Below are positions 26,729-34,346 of a DNA stretch of 64,000 bases, piece by piece. The notes under the pieces are model-generated. The model worked only from the letters and a program-made list of their open reading frames with translations. It had not been told where the DNA came from and did not search any database. Made by a program: the position numbers and the translations under genes. The stretch spans positions 2,356,001 through 2,420,000 of the forward strand of contig NZ_CP092431.1 of NCBI RefSeq assembly GCF_022385335.1, read 5' to 3'. The DNA is from Streptomyces deccanensis. Its GTDB lineage: Bacteria > Actinomycetota > Actinomycetes > Streptomycetales > Streptomycetaceae. The first letter of the stretch is position 1. The number at the start of each line of letters is the position of its first letter.

Positions 26729-28531
26729 GTGCATCCCCACATCGAGGACTACGCCCTGATCGGTGACCACCAGACGGCCGCGCTGGTGAGTCGCCACGGT
26801 TCCATCGACTGGCTCTGTCTGCCGCGCTTCGACTCGGCCGCGTGCTTCGCCGCGCTGCTCGGTGACGAGGAGAACGGCCACTGGAGGATCGCGCCCGGCG
26901 AGGGCGGCACCTGTACGCGGCGCTCCTACCGGCACGACACGCTCGTGCTCGACACCGAGTGGGAGACGGACGAGGGCGCGGTACGCGTCACCGACCTGAT
27001 GCCGCAACGCGACCGCGCGCCCGACGTCGTACGGATCGTGGAGGGCCTGTCCGGCCGGGTCACGATGCGCAGCACCCTGCGCCTGCGGTTCGACTACGGC
27101 TCGGCGGTGCCCTGGATGCGCCGATCGGACGGCCACCGCGTGGCGGTCGCCGGCCCCGACTCGGTGTGGCTGCGCAGCGAACCCCGGGTGCGGTCGTGGA
27201 GCGAGGACCGGGCCACGTACGCCGAGTTCACGGTGGAGCCGGGCGAGAAGGTCGCCTTCGTGCTGACCTGGCACCCCTCGCACGAGCCCCGCCCCCGCCT
27301 CGTCGACCCGTACGAGGCGCTGCGATCGAGCCTCCACGACTGGCGGGCCTGGGCGGCGCGCTGCCGGTACGACGGTCCGCACCGGGACACCGTGGTCCGC
27401 TCGCTGATCACCCTCAAGGCCCTCACGTACGCCCCCACCGGTGGCATCGTCGCGGCGGCCACCACCTCGCTGCCCGAGGAGATCGGCGGCGTCCGCAACT
27501 GGGACTACCGTCACTGCTGGCTGCGCGACTCCACCCTCACGCTCGGCGCGCTGCTGTCCTGCGGCTACCAGGAGGAGGCCGAGGCCTGGCGCGACTGGCT
27601 GCTCCGCGCGGTCGCGGGCGACCCGGCCGACCTGCAGATCATGTACGGCCTCGCCGGTGAGCGCCGTATCCCCGAGTACGAACTGCCGTGGCTGTCCGGC
27701 TACGAGGACTCGCGCCCGGTCCGGGTCGGCAACGACGCCGTCCACCAGCTCCAGTTGGACGTGTACGGCGAGGTCATGGACTCCCTCTTCGTGTCCCGGC
27801 GTTCGGGCCTCCCCGACATGCCGGACATGTGGCGGATGCAGTGCGCGCTGATGGACTACCTGCGGACGGCCTGGCGGAAGCCGGACGAGGGGCTGTGGGA
27901 GGTGCGCGGGCCGCGCCGCCACTTCACGCACTCCAAGGTGATGTGCTGGGTGGCCGCCGACCGGGCCGTGCGCACCCTGGAGGACGACCCGACCCTGACC
28001 GGCGGCGACCTCGAAGGCTGGCGGGCCCTGCGCGACGAGATCCACCGCGAGGTCTGCGAACGCGGCTACGACGCCGACCGGGGCACGTTCACCCAGTCCT
28101 ACGGCTCCCGCGAACTCGACGCCGCGCTGCTGCTCATCCCCCTCATGGGCTTCCTGCCGCCGGACGACCCCCGGGTCGTCGGCACGGTCGACGCGATCCG
28201 TGAGGAGCTGTGCCACGAGGGGTTCGTCCGCCGTTACAGCGCGGACCACCTCACCGCGGAGACCGGCTCAGTCGACGGGCTGCCGGGCGGCGAGGCCACG
28301 TTCCTCGTCTGCTCGTTCTGGCTCGCGGACGCCCTGCAGCTGACCGGCCGCACGCGGGAGGCGCGCGAGCTGTTCGAACGGCTGGTGGGGCTGGTCAACG
28401 ACGTGGGCCTGCTGGCGGAGGAGTACGACCCCGTCGCGGGCCGTCAGCTGGGGAACTTCCCGCAGGCGTTCAGCCACGTCGGTCTCGTCGGCACCGCCCT
28501 CGCCCTCTACGACGGGAAGAAGGCAGGATAG
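26729..28531 (+). CDS. Glycoside hydrolase family 15 protein (glucoamylase/trehalase-like)
   Basis: A 600-residue cytoplasmic GH15 protein with no signal peptide. An N-terminal beta-sandwich region begins IEDYALIGDHQTAALVSRHGSIDWLCLPRFD; the (alpha/alpha)6 barrel carries GVRNWDYRHCWLRDSTLTL near residue 255 and later CHEGFVRRYSADH. Actinobacterial relatives include glucoamylases and trehalases that act on alpha-glucosides; which activity applies cannot be told. GTG start; the SDR gene follows after 5 bases, so the two are likely co-transcribed. Confidence 0.9.
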   Translation: MHPHIEDYALIGDHQTAALVSRHGSIDWLCLPRFDSAACFAALLGDEENGHWRIAPGEGGTCTRRSYRHDTLVLDTEWETDEGAVRVTDLMPQRDRAPDVVRIVEGLSGRVTMRSTLRLRFDYGSAVPWMRRSDGHRVAVAGPDSVWLRSEPRVRSWSEDRATYAEFTVEPGEKVAFVLTWHPSHEPRPRLVDPYEALRSSLHDWRAWAARCRYDGPHRDTVVRSLITLKALTYAPTGGIVAAATTSLPEEIGGVRNWDYRHCWLRDSTLTLGALLSCGYQEEAEAWRDWLLRAVAGDPADLQIMYGLAGERRIPEYELPWLSGYEDSRPVRVGNDAVHQLQLDVYGEVMDSLFVSRRSGLPDMPDMWRMQCALMDYLRTAWRKPDEGLWEVRGPRRHFTHSKVMCWVAADRAVRTLEDDPTLTGGDLEGWRALRDEIHREVCERGYDADRGTFTQSYGSRELDAALLLIPLMGFLPPDDPRVVGTVDAIREELCHEGFVRRYSADHLTAETGSVDGLPGGEATFLVCSFWLADALQLTGRTREARELFERLVGLVNDVGLLAEEYDPVAGRQLGNFPQAFSHVGLVGTALALYDGKKAG

Positions 28532-28536
28532 GGGCC

Positions 28537-29292
28537 ATGGATCTTGGGCTGAAGGACCGTGTCTACATCGTCACCGGGGCGACCCGCGGACTGGGCAACG
28601 CCGTCGCGCGGGAACTCGTCGCCGACGGCGCGAGGGTGGTCCTCACGGGCCGCGAGGAGGAGAGCGTCGGTGCGGCGGCCGCGGCGCTCGGGGCGCACGC
28701 GGTGGGTGTCGCCGCCGACAACGCGGACCCCGAGGCGCCCGGGCGGCTGATCGCCGCCGCCCGCGACCACTTCGGGCGCTTCGACGGCATCCTGGTCAGC
28801 GTGGGCGGCCCGGCGCCCGGATTCGTCGCCGACACCACCGACGAGCAGTGGACCACCGCCTTCGAATCGGTGTTCCTGGGGGCGGTGCGCCTGGCGCGGG
28901 CCGCGGCCGAGGAGTTGGGCGAGGGCGGCGTGATCGGCTTCGTGCTGTCCGGGTCCGTGCACGAGCCGATCCCCGGGCTGACCATCTCCAACGGGCTGCG
29001 GCCGGGGCTCGCCGGGTTCGCCAAATCGCTGTCCGACGAGTTGGGGCCGCGCGGCATCCGGGTGGTCGGCCTGCTCCCGGCCCGTATCGACACGGACCGG
29101 GTGCGGGAGCTGGACGGGATGTCGGCCGACCCGGAGGCTACGCGGGCGGCGCACGAGTCGCGGATTCCGTTGCGGCGGTACGGGCGACCGGAGGAGTTCG
29201 GGCGCGCGGGGGCGTTCCTGCTGTCTCCGGCCGCTTCCTATCTGACAGGGATCATGCTGCCGGTCGACGGTGGGATGCGGCACGGGTTCTGA
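28537..29292 (+). CDS. SDR-family oxidoreductase lacking the YxxxK motif
   Basis: A 251-residue short-chain dehydrogenase-like protein. The cofactor loop TGATRGLG and the C-terminal LTGIMLPVDGGM are intact, and the catalytic-region Ser is in LSGSVHEP. Where YxxxK is expected the sequence reads SNGLRPGLAG, with Asn in place of Tyr and no Lys at the usual spacing. A recognised subgroup of SDRs shares this S-N-x-x-R pattern, so it may still be functional by another mechanism. Substrate unknown. Confidence 0.85.
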   Translation: MDLGLKDRVYIVTGATRGLGNAVARELVADGARVVLTGREEESVGAAAAALGAHAVGVAADNADPEAPGRLIAAARDHFGRFDGILVSVGGPAPGFVADTTDEQWTTAFESVFLGAVRLARAAAEELGEGGVIGFVLSGSVHEPIPGLTISNGLRPGLAGFAKSLSDELGPRGIRVVGLLPARIDTDRVRELDGMSADPEATRAAHESRIPLRRYGRPEEFGRAGAFLLSPAASYLTGIMLPVDGGMRHGF

Positions 29293-29307
29293 GGTCGCCG
29301 ACCACCG

Positions 29308-29886
29308 TCAACTGACCCTTTCCGCACGGTGTCTGGCCCCTCGCAGCCGGACCTCCGCGGGCAGCGCCGCCAGACCCGCCGACTCCCTGGCGTGCGTCAG
29401 CGCCTGTGTCGTCAGCGTCTGCAGGGCGTCCCCCGGGTTCACGTGGGGCTGCAGGAGGAGGCGGACCCGGGCCTCGGGGGTGTTGCGGCGGCCGGTCAGC
29501 CGGGCGTGGGCGCGTTCGACGCCGTCCGCGTCGGCCGCCTCGGCGGTGAGCACGCCCTCCAGCGCGCGGCCCCGGAGCAGCGCGCCCTCGCCGTCGCCGG
29601 TGTCGACGAGCACCTCGGCGAGGCGGTGGCGGCGCAGCACGGCCGTGAGCCACCACAGGGCGAGCAGGACGAGGGCGGCGAGCACGGCGATCACCGCGGG
29701 CCACCACCAGCCGGAGTCGCGCCAGCGGGTCCGGTCGGCGTCGCTGAGCAGCACGTCCTGACGGCCGTCGTGGGGCCACCAGGAGGGCGGGTCCACGCCG
29801 AGCCCGACGGCGAGGACGGCGCCGCCGACCACGAGCAGGACGAGCCCGACGACTCCGAGCAGCACCCGGTTGACGATCCTCAGCAT
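29308..29886 (-). CDS. amaP: AmaP-type alkaline-shock membrane anchor protein
   Basis: A 192-residue protein with two helices: LLGVVGLVLLVVGGAVLAVGL near the N-terminus and WPAVIAVLAALVLLALWWL after a short outer loop. These are followed by a cytoplasmic domain ending in LPAEVRLRGARHR. This is the layout of AmaP, which anchors Asp23 to the membrane in staphylococci. It is the last gene of a five-gene cassette, six bases after the DUF6286-like gene. Confidence 0.82.
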   Translation of the reverse strand: MLRIVNRVLLGVVGLVLLVVGGAVLAVGLGVDPPSWWPHDGRQDVLLSDADRTRWRDSGWWWPAVIAVLAALVLLALWWLTAVLRRHRLAEVLVDTGDGEGALLRGRALEGVLTAEAADADGVERAHARLTGRRNTPEARVRLLLQPHVNPGDALQTLTTQALTHARESAGLAALPAEVRLRGARHRAERVS

Positions 29887-29892
29887 CGCGTG

Positions 29893-30669
29893 TCACCCCT
29901 TCCGGCCGGGGCGGCGGACATGCACCGCGAGGGCGGGCGGCCGGGACAGCCCCAGGCCCCGGATGCCGTCGGCGAGCGCGACGTCCAGGTCGGCCCGTAC
30001 GTCGTCGAGTTCCCGGAAGTGGGACACCGCGCGGACGTCGACCCGCTTGCGTCCCGCCCGGACCCGGACGGCCTGCACGCCGGACACCTCCATGGCCCGG
30101 TCGCGCAGGGCCAGCGCGGCGGCGCCCCGGTGCAGTCCGGCCCGGACGTGGGGGTGGGCGCGCCGCATCGGCAGGACGTCACGCAGCCCGGGGGTGGCGG
30201 CCAGGACGAGCAGCCAGAGGCCGAGGAGGACGGCGACCGCGGCGCCGACGAGCACCCAGGTGTCGTCGAGGGGCCGCTCGGCGAGCTCCCGTGCCAGCGA
30301 GCGGCGCCACGCCATGGCGGGCCGGTCGGCGCGGACGGCGACGACGTCGTACAGGAGGATGCCCGCGCCGGCGAGGAGCAGCACGGCGAGGACGCCCGCG
30401 GGGACTCTGCGCGTGGACCAGAAACGCCCCTCGCTCCCGTTCTCGCCCTTCTCGCCGTCCAGGGCCGGTGGCGGGTGGTAGGCGGAGGCCGACGCGGACT
30501 GGCCCGGATCACGGCCGGCCGCCTTGCCGCCTGCGGTCACGTCGTCCGACGCCGTCTCGTCCGGCTTCGTCTCGTCCGACGCCCTCTCGTCCGACGCCGT
30601 CTCGTCCGCGGCCTTCTCGATGACGGGTAGGCGTCGCGTGGTGCCTTCGGTCCGGTGGGGTTCGCTCAT
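29893..30669 (-). CDS. DUF6286-like two-helix membrane protein of the Asp23 cassette
   Basis: A 258-residue protein. The first 85 residues are disordered, with repeated DETASDE/DETKPDE units. Two helices follow (VPAGVLAVLLLAGAGILLYDV and WVLVGAAVAVLLGLWLLVLAAT), and the C-terminal part resembles an Asp23-like fold (RAGLHRGAAALALRDRAMEVSGV, later RELDDVRADLDVALADGI). This matches the DUF6286 proteins found beside asp23 in streptomycetes. It overlaps the upstream gene by ATGA. Confidence 0.75.
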   Translation of the reverse strand: MSEPHRTEGTTRRLPVIEKAADETASDERASDETKPDETASDDVTAGGKAAGRDPGQSASASAYHPPPALDGEKGENGSEGRFWSTRRVPAGVLAVLLLAGAGILLYDVVAVRADRPAMAWRRSLARELAERPLDDTWVLVGAAVAVLLGLWLLVLAATPGLRDVLPMRRAHPHVRAGLHRGAAALALRDRAMEVSGVQAVRVRAGRKRVDVRAVSHFRELDDVRADLDVALADGIRGLGLSRPPALAVHVRRPGRKG

Positions 30670-31076
30670 CGCGTCCTCCCCTGTGCCACGTCGTGGGCGT
30701 GTGCCAGGTGCAGCCGTTCCACCTGGACGGCCACCTCCGTCACGCGCATTCCCGCCAACGTCCCTACCCGCTCGGCGACATGGCGACGCACCGCAGCGCA
30801 CTGGCCACCGATGTCCGAGGGGTAGGGGAGCCCGAGCGTGACGCGGACGCGCGCGGTCTCGTGAACGACGACGACGGTGGCGTTCGGGGGCGCGGAGGCG
30901 GGCGCCGGCGCCGCCAGTGCCTCGCGCGCCGCCTGAGCGGCGATCTTCGCGACCACCCGGTCGGCGATCCGCGTCGCCCCTCGCCCACCCGGAGCCACGG
31001 CCCCTGCCGGCTGGGGCTCCCGCGTCTCCTGCGTCTCCTGTGTCTGAGGGGGACGGCCGCTGTCCGCCGGGTTCAT
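30666..31076 (-). CDS. Asp23/Gls24-like protein, second copy
   Basis: A 136-residue soluble protein. After a Gln/Thr/Pro-rich start, RIADRVVAKIAAQAAREAL matches the opening helix of Asp23 and VRVTLGLPYPSDIGGQCAAVRRHVAERVGTLAGM with VTEVAVQVERL its beta-alpha core. Shorter and more diverged than the Asp23 protein encoded first in the cassette. Both ends overlap neighbours by four bases. Confidence 0.75.
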   Translation of the reverse strand: MNPADSGRPPQTQETQETREPQPAGAVAPGGRGATRIADRVVAKIAAQAAREALAAPAPASAPPNATVVVVHETARVRVTLGLPYPSDIGGQCAAVRRHVAERVGTLAGMRVTEVAVQVERLHLAHAHDVAQGRTR

Positions 31077-31258
31077 CGGCGTCGGTCGTCACGCGGGCGG
31101 AAGAAGTCGCCCAGGTCCATGTCGCCCTCCAGGAACCGGCCGACGACGAAGCCGACGGCGCCCAGCGCCGCCACCAGCAGGAAGGCTCCGAATCCGCCGA
31201 AGTATCCGGCGAAGCCCAGCGCCATCCCGGCGACCATGCCGATCACGGCCAAGCTCAT
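31073..31258 (-). CDS. Small glycine-rich integral membrane protein of the Asp23 cassette
   Basis: A 61-residue protein, mostly two membrane segments rich in Gly and Ala (MVAGMALGFAGYFGGFGAFLLV...VGFVVGRFLEG), with a charged tail. Comparable tiny membrane proteins (DUF2273-like) accompany asp23 and amaP in Firmicutes. It lies 26 bases after asp23 and overlaps the next gene by ATGA. Confidence 0.75.
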   Translation of the reverse strand: MSLAVIGMVAGMALGFAGYFGGFGAFLLVAALGAVGFVVGRFLEGDMDLGDFFRPRDDRRR

Positions 31259-31284
31259 GCTGCGCTCCTAGCGACTCAGCCCGC

Positions 31285-31770
31285 TCACTGCAGCCGGGAC
31301 TCCGGCTCCTCGTCCTCCTCGTCCGGCAGCTTCACATCGCTGACGGCGATGTTGACCTCGACGACCTCCAGGCCGGTCATCCGCTCGACGGCCGCGATGA
31401 CGTTCTCGCGCACATCGCGGGCGACGTCGCTGATGGACACCCCGTAGTCGACGACGATCTCCAGGTCCAGCGCGGTCTGCACCTCGCCGACCTCGACCTT
31501 CACACCCCGGGTCACGGACTTGGCCCCGCCGGGGACCCGGTCGCGCACGGCCCCGAAGGTCCGTGACAGCCCGCTGCCCATGGCGTGCACGCCCACCACT
31601 TCCCGCGCGGCGAGCCCGGCGATCTTCTCCACGACGCCGTCGGCGATGGTCGTACGCCCCCGGCCCGCCGGATCACCGCCACCGCGCCGGGTCGCCCTGC
31701 GCCCGACCTGCGGCGACTCCTTGGTGGTGTCGGGCCCTTCCGTCCGGTTCCGCTCCGTCATGTCAGTCAT
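31285..31770 (-). CDS. asp23: Asp23/Gls24-family envelope stress protein
   Basis: A 161-residue soluble protein with the Asp23 pattern: TIADGVVEKIAGLAAREVVGVHAMG, VKVEVGEVQTALDLEIVVDYGVSISDVARDVRENV and TGLEVVEVNIAVSDVKLP. Family members polymerise near the membrane, held by AmaP, and are induced by alkaline or cell-envelope stress. ATG at 31770 is preceded by GGAAGGG. First gene of a leftward operon of five; it diverges from the gene at 31858. Confidence 0.9.
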   Translation of the reverse strand: MTDMTERNRTEGPDTTKESPQVGRRATRRGGGDPAGRGRTTIADGVVEKIAGLAAREVVGVHAMGSGLSRTFGAVRDRVPGGAKSVTRGVKVEVGEVQTALDLEIVVDYGVSISDVARDVRENVIAAVERMTGLEVVEVNIAVSDVKLPDEEDEEPESRLQ

Positions 31771-31857
31771 GCCGTCAGTCCCTTCCGGTCGTCCCCCTCC
31801 AGCCCACAGTAAGCGCGGTTGCGGCACCGCGCGCCGGGGATGCGGCAGGCTGGAGGA

Positions 31858-32799
31858 ATGACGGCGGACGGTTGGACGAAGGCGGTGCGTCAACAGCTGG
31901 GGCTCGGCCGCGTGCTCCCCCTGGGCGGCCCGCACGACGGCGCGTGGATCACGGAGAGCGCGGCGAGGACGGCCCTGCGCCGCGCGGCCACGCCCCTGCG
32001 CGGGCTCGCGCTCGGCCGGCTCCGTATCTCGCCCGTCGACTCCGGTGAGGCGGACGGGTACGGCCACGAGACGGCCGTGCCGCCGCCCCCGAGTGCCCTG
32101 CCGCCCGGTCCGCTCCGGGTCACGGCCGACCTCGCGGCCATGGCGGGCCCGGCCGCCGAGCCCCTACCGACCACGGCGGCCCGGCTGAGGAAGGCCCTGT
32201 TCACAGCCGCTGCGGACCGCCTCGGCTTGACGGTGGCCGAGGTGGATCTCCGGGTGACACACCTGGTGGAGACGGACACTGGGCCGTCCGGTCCGATGGG
32301 GGCCGAGGAGCGGCCGTCCGGCCTGCTGGAGGCCGACGCGGAGTCGCCCGGCCTGATGGAGGCCGACGAGTGGCCGTCCGGTCTGCTGGAGGCCGACGCG
32401 GAGTCGTCCGAACCACTGGAGGCCGAGGTCGAGGCGGGGCCCTCCGGTCCCCCGCCCGGGCCGTCGTCCTCCGGCGCCGCTTCGGCGGCGGCGGGTGGGG
32501 ACGACGAGGAGTCCCGGGTGGCCGCGGCGGCGCTCTCCGTCCCCGGCGTCGCACGGCTGACCGGCGTCTTCGGGGGGCTCGGTGTCCTGGGCGGCGGCCT
32601 CGGCGGAGCCGACGGTTCCGCTCGCGCGGTCGCCATCGCCGCCGGGCCGGCTCTCTCCCGCCGCCATGTCCGCGTGGAACTGGCGGTGACGGAGGAGCGC
32701 CGCGCCCTGGACGTGGCCCGCGAGGTGCGCGCGGCGGTGAGCGACTCGCTGCCGGACCACCCCTCGGTGGCGGTACTCGTCACAGCGGTCGGCACCTGA
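31858..32799 (+). CDS. Divergent two-lobed Asp23-like protein
   Basis: A 313-residue protein, often annotated as nucleopolyhedrovirus P10 family in streptomycetes, a name without functional meaning. I see two Asp23-like halves. One is at about 25-140 (LRVTADLAAMAG, TAARLRKALFTAAADRLGLTVAEVDLRVTHL) and one at about 220-313 (VAAAALSVPGVARL, HVRVELAVTEERRALDVAREVRAAV). A linker of acidic repeats joins them. GGAGG sits immediately before the ATG. It is divergent from the Asp23 cassette, 87 bases away, implying shared regulation. Confidence 0.75.
   Translation: MTADGWTKAVRQQLGLGRVLPLGGPHDGAWITESAARTALRRAATPLRGLALGRLRISPVDSGEADGYGHETAVPPPPSALPPGPLRVTADLAAMAGPAAEPLPTTAARLRKALFTAAADRLGLTVAEVDLRVTHLVETDTGPSGPMGAEERPSGLLEADAESPGLMEADEWPSGLLEADAESSEPLEAEVEAGPSGPPPGPSSSGAASAAAGGDDEESRVAAAALSVPGVARLTGVFGGLGVLGGGLGGADGSARAVAIAAGPALSRRHVRVELAVTEERRALDVAREVRAAVSDSLPDHPSVAVLVTAVGT
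32284..32433 (+). repeat. In-frame 60-base (2 x 30) repeat within the two-lobed Asp23-like gene
   Basis: Two 60-base units at 32314-32373 and 32374-32433 encode PSGLLEADAESPGLMEADEW and a diverged copy; each is itself two related 30-base halves, and a further half unit precedes them at 32284. The acidic, Ser/Pro-containing product is probably a flexible linker, liable to vary in copy number. Confidence 0.8.
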
Positions 32800-32850
32800 T
32801 CCCGAGAATGCTGTCCTCGAACGACGCGGCCGCGGCCCCGGACCGGCCGT

Positions 32851-33642
32851 CTACTCGCCGACGCCCGCGAGGTCCCGCAGCCGCCGGGCCTGGGCCGCCC
32901 GCTCGGCGACCCGCTGCTCGTCGTACCCCCGGCCCTGGGCACCGCGCAGCAGCGCCTTGGTCTCGACGACCGCGTCCCGGGGCGCGGTCACCAGGGCGCC
33001 GACGAGGTCGCGCACCGCGTCGTCGAGCTGGTCGGCGGGTACCGCGAGGTTCGCGAGCCCGATCCGCTGGGCCTCGTCCGCCTGGACGAACCGTCCGGTG
33101 AGGCAGATCTCCAGCGCGCGGGCGTACCCGACGAGGTTCACCAGCGGGTGCGTCCCCGTGAGGTCGGGCACGAGTCCGAGGCTGGTTTCGAGCATGGCGA
33201 ACTGCACGTCGTCGGCGACGACGCGCAGATCACAGGCGAGGGCGAGCTGGAAGCCCGCACCGACGGCGTGCCCTTGCACGGCGGCGACGGACACGATGTC
33301 GTTGCGCCGCCACCAGGTGAACGCCTCCTGGTACTCGGAGATGGTCGCGTCGAGCCCGGCGTCGTCACGGCGCGCGATATCGACGAACGACGGCTCCCCT
33401 TCGATGCCTTCGGGCGTGAACATCTGCCGGTTGAGCCCGGCGGAGAACGATTTGCCCTCGGCACGCAGCACGACCACACGGACGGAGCCCGGCACCGACC
33501 GCCCGGCCTGGGTGAGCGCCCGCCACAGGGCGGGGCTCTGCGCGTTGCGCTTGGCCGGATTGGTCAGCGTCACCGTGGCGATCGCGTCGTCGACGGTGAG
33601 CCGTACGCCGTCCTGGTCGAGCAGCGTTTCGAGCGAAGCCAT
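32851..33642 (-). CDS. Enoyl-CoA hydratase/isomerase family protein
   Basis: A 263-residue crotonase-fold protein: TNPAKRNAQSPALWRAL near residue 32, the oxyanion segment GKSFSAGLNRQMF near 68, and VQGHAVGAGFQLALACDLRVVADD near 120 followed by ETSLGLVPDLTGTHPLVNLVG. The usual second catalytic Glu position lies in MLETSLGLVPD; substrate not determinable. It is the distal gene of a conserved ABC-F/gbn/enoyl-CoA hydratase neighbourhood also present in mycobacteria (Rv1472-Rv1473A as I recall). Confidence 0.9.
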   Translation of the reverse strand: MASLETLLDQDGVRLTVDDAIATVTLTNPAKRNAQSPALWRALTQAGRSVPGSVRVVVLRAEGKSFSAGLNRQMFTPEGIEGEPSFVDIARRDDAGLDATISEYQEAFTWWRRNDIVSVAAVQGHAVGAGFQLALACDLRVVADDVQFAMLETSLGLVPDLTGTHPLVNLVGYARALEICLTGRFVQADEAQRIGLANLAVPADQLDDAVRDLVGALVTAPRDAVVETKALLRGAQGRGYDEQRVAERAAQARRLRDLAGVGE

Positions 33643-33705
33643 GGGGCGCCTCCGATGGGTGCGGTCAGCAGAGCGATGAAGCGATGCTAAGTGACTGCAC
33701 AGTAA

Positions 33706-33737
33706 CCACCCGGTCGATCAGCCGACCGACCGGGTGG
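33706..33737. terminator. Hairpin downstream of gbn
   Basis: Perfect 11-base arms CCACCCGGTCG (33706-33716) and CGACCGGGTGG (33727-33737) around a 10-base loop, 30 bases beyond the gbn stop on the minus strand. It separates gbn from the enoyl-CoA hydratase gene. Confidence 0.7.
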
Positions 33738-33767
33738 CCACCATCGAAGCCGATGGGCCGCCCGGCG

Positions 33768-33989
33768 TCAGGCCGACGCGGCTTTCTTGCCCCGCGTCGC
33801 GCCACCACGCCCTCGGAGCGTGACGCCCGACTCGCTGAGCATCCGGTGTACGAAGCCATACGAGCGGCCGGTTTCCTCGGCCAGCGCCCGAATGCTCGCA
33901 CCGGAGTCGTACTTCTTCTTCAGGTCTGCCGCGAGCTTGTCGCGCGCGGCGCCGGTAACCCGGCTGCCCTTCTTCAGAGTCTCGGCCAC
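33768..33989 (-). CDS. gbn: Gbn-type small HTH nucleoid-associated protein
   Basis: A 73-residue basic protein (VAETLKKGSRVTGAARD..., ending RGGATRGKKAASA) with a helix-turn-helix (ASIRALAEETGRSYGFVHRML). It matches the actinobacterial family typified by S. coelicolor SCO1839, described as Gbn, a GATC-binding nucleoid-associated protein, and mycobacterial Rv1473A. GTG at 33989 is chosen because AGGAGGA lies at ideal spacing; longer readings in frame are not conserved. Transcribed alone, between two hairpins. Confidence 0.85.
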   Translation of the reverse strand: MAETLKKGSRVTGAARDKLAADLKKKYDSGASIRALAEETGRSYGFVHRMLSESGVTLRGRGGATRGKKAASA

Positions 33990-34325
33990 CCGGTCCTCCT
34001 CATGGGAAGTGCGCTCTGGTCTCCTCATGATCACCCCTCCGGGGCGGGTTGGCCACCCATTCGGCAAGGTCCGTGCGACAAGGTTTTGACGACAGGAGCG
34101 CGTCCCCACGAGCGGAACCTGTGATTCCGCCCGGCCGTGTCCGTACGGCCGAACGGGTTGTTCCGTGAAGCCCCAGGTCAGGGGCGCGCGACGGCCGAGC
34201 CCTTCGCAAGGAAGGACTCGGCCGTGAAATCGATGTAGGACACACCTCGGTACGAGGAGATCTCACACAGATGATGGATCACCGATGGGCCGAATGATCC
34301 AGCGGCAGTTGATCAACCGATTCGA
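33990..34325. other. gbn upstream region with GATC cluster and ABC-F terminator
   Basis: 336 bases without a gene. It holds the gbn ribosome-binding site, one GATC at 34029, the ABC-F terminator hairpin (34191-34225), and a run of GATC sites from 34259 into the 3' end of the ABC-F gene. No clear -10/-35 pair for gbn was found. Confidence 0.6.
34191..34225. terminator. Hairpin downstream of the ABC-F gene
   Basis: Arms ACGGCCGAG (34191-34199) and CTCGGCCGT (34217-34225) are perfect complements, with an inner CTTC/GAAG pairing. It lies about 100 bases past the ABC-F stop, so gbn is probably expressed from its own promoter. Confidence 0.6.
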
Positions 34326-34346
34326 TCAAGCGAGCGCGACGAGATC
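34259..34346. promoter_or_regulatory. Cluster of six GATC sites upstream of gbn
   Basis: GATC occurs at 34259, 34277, 34296, 34311, 34324 and 34343, spaced 13 to 19 bases. In DNA of this GC content a GATC is expected roughly once per 400 bases by simple base-frequency reasoning. Since Gbn-type proteins bind GATC, this is a candidate binding cluster for the adjacent gene's product. Confidence 0.5.
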
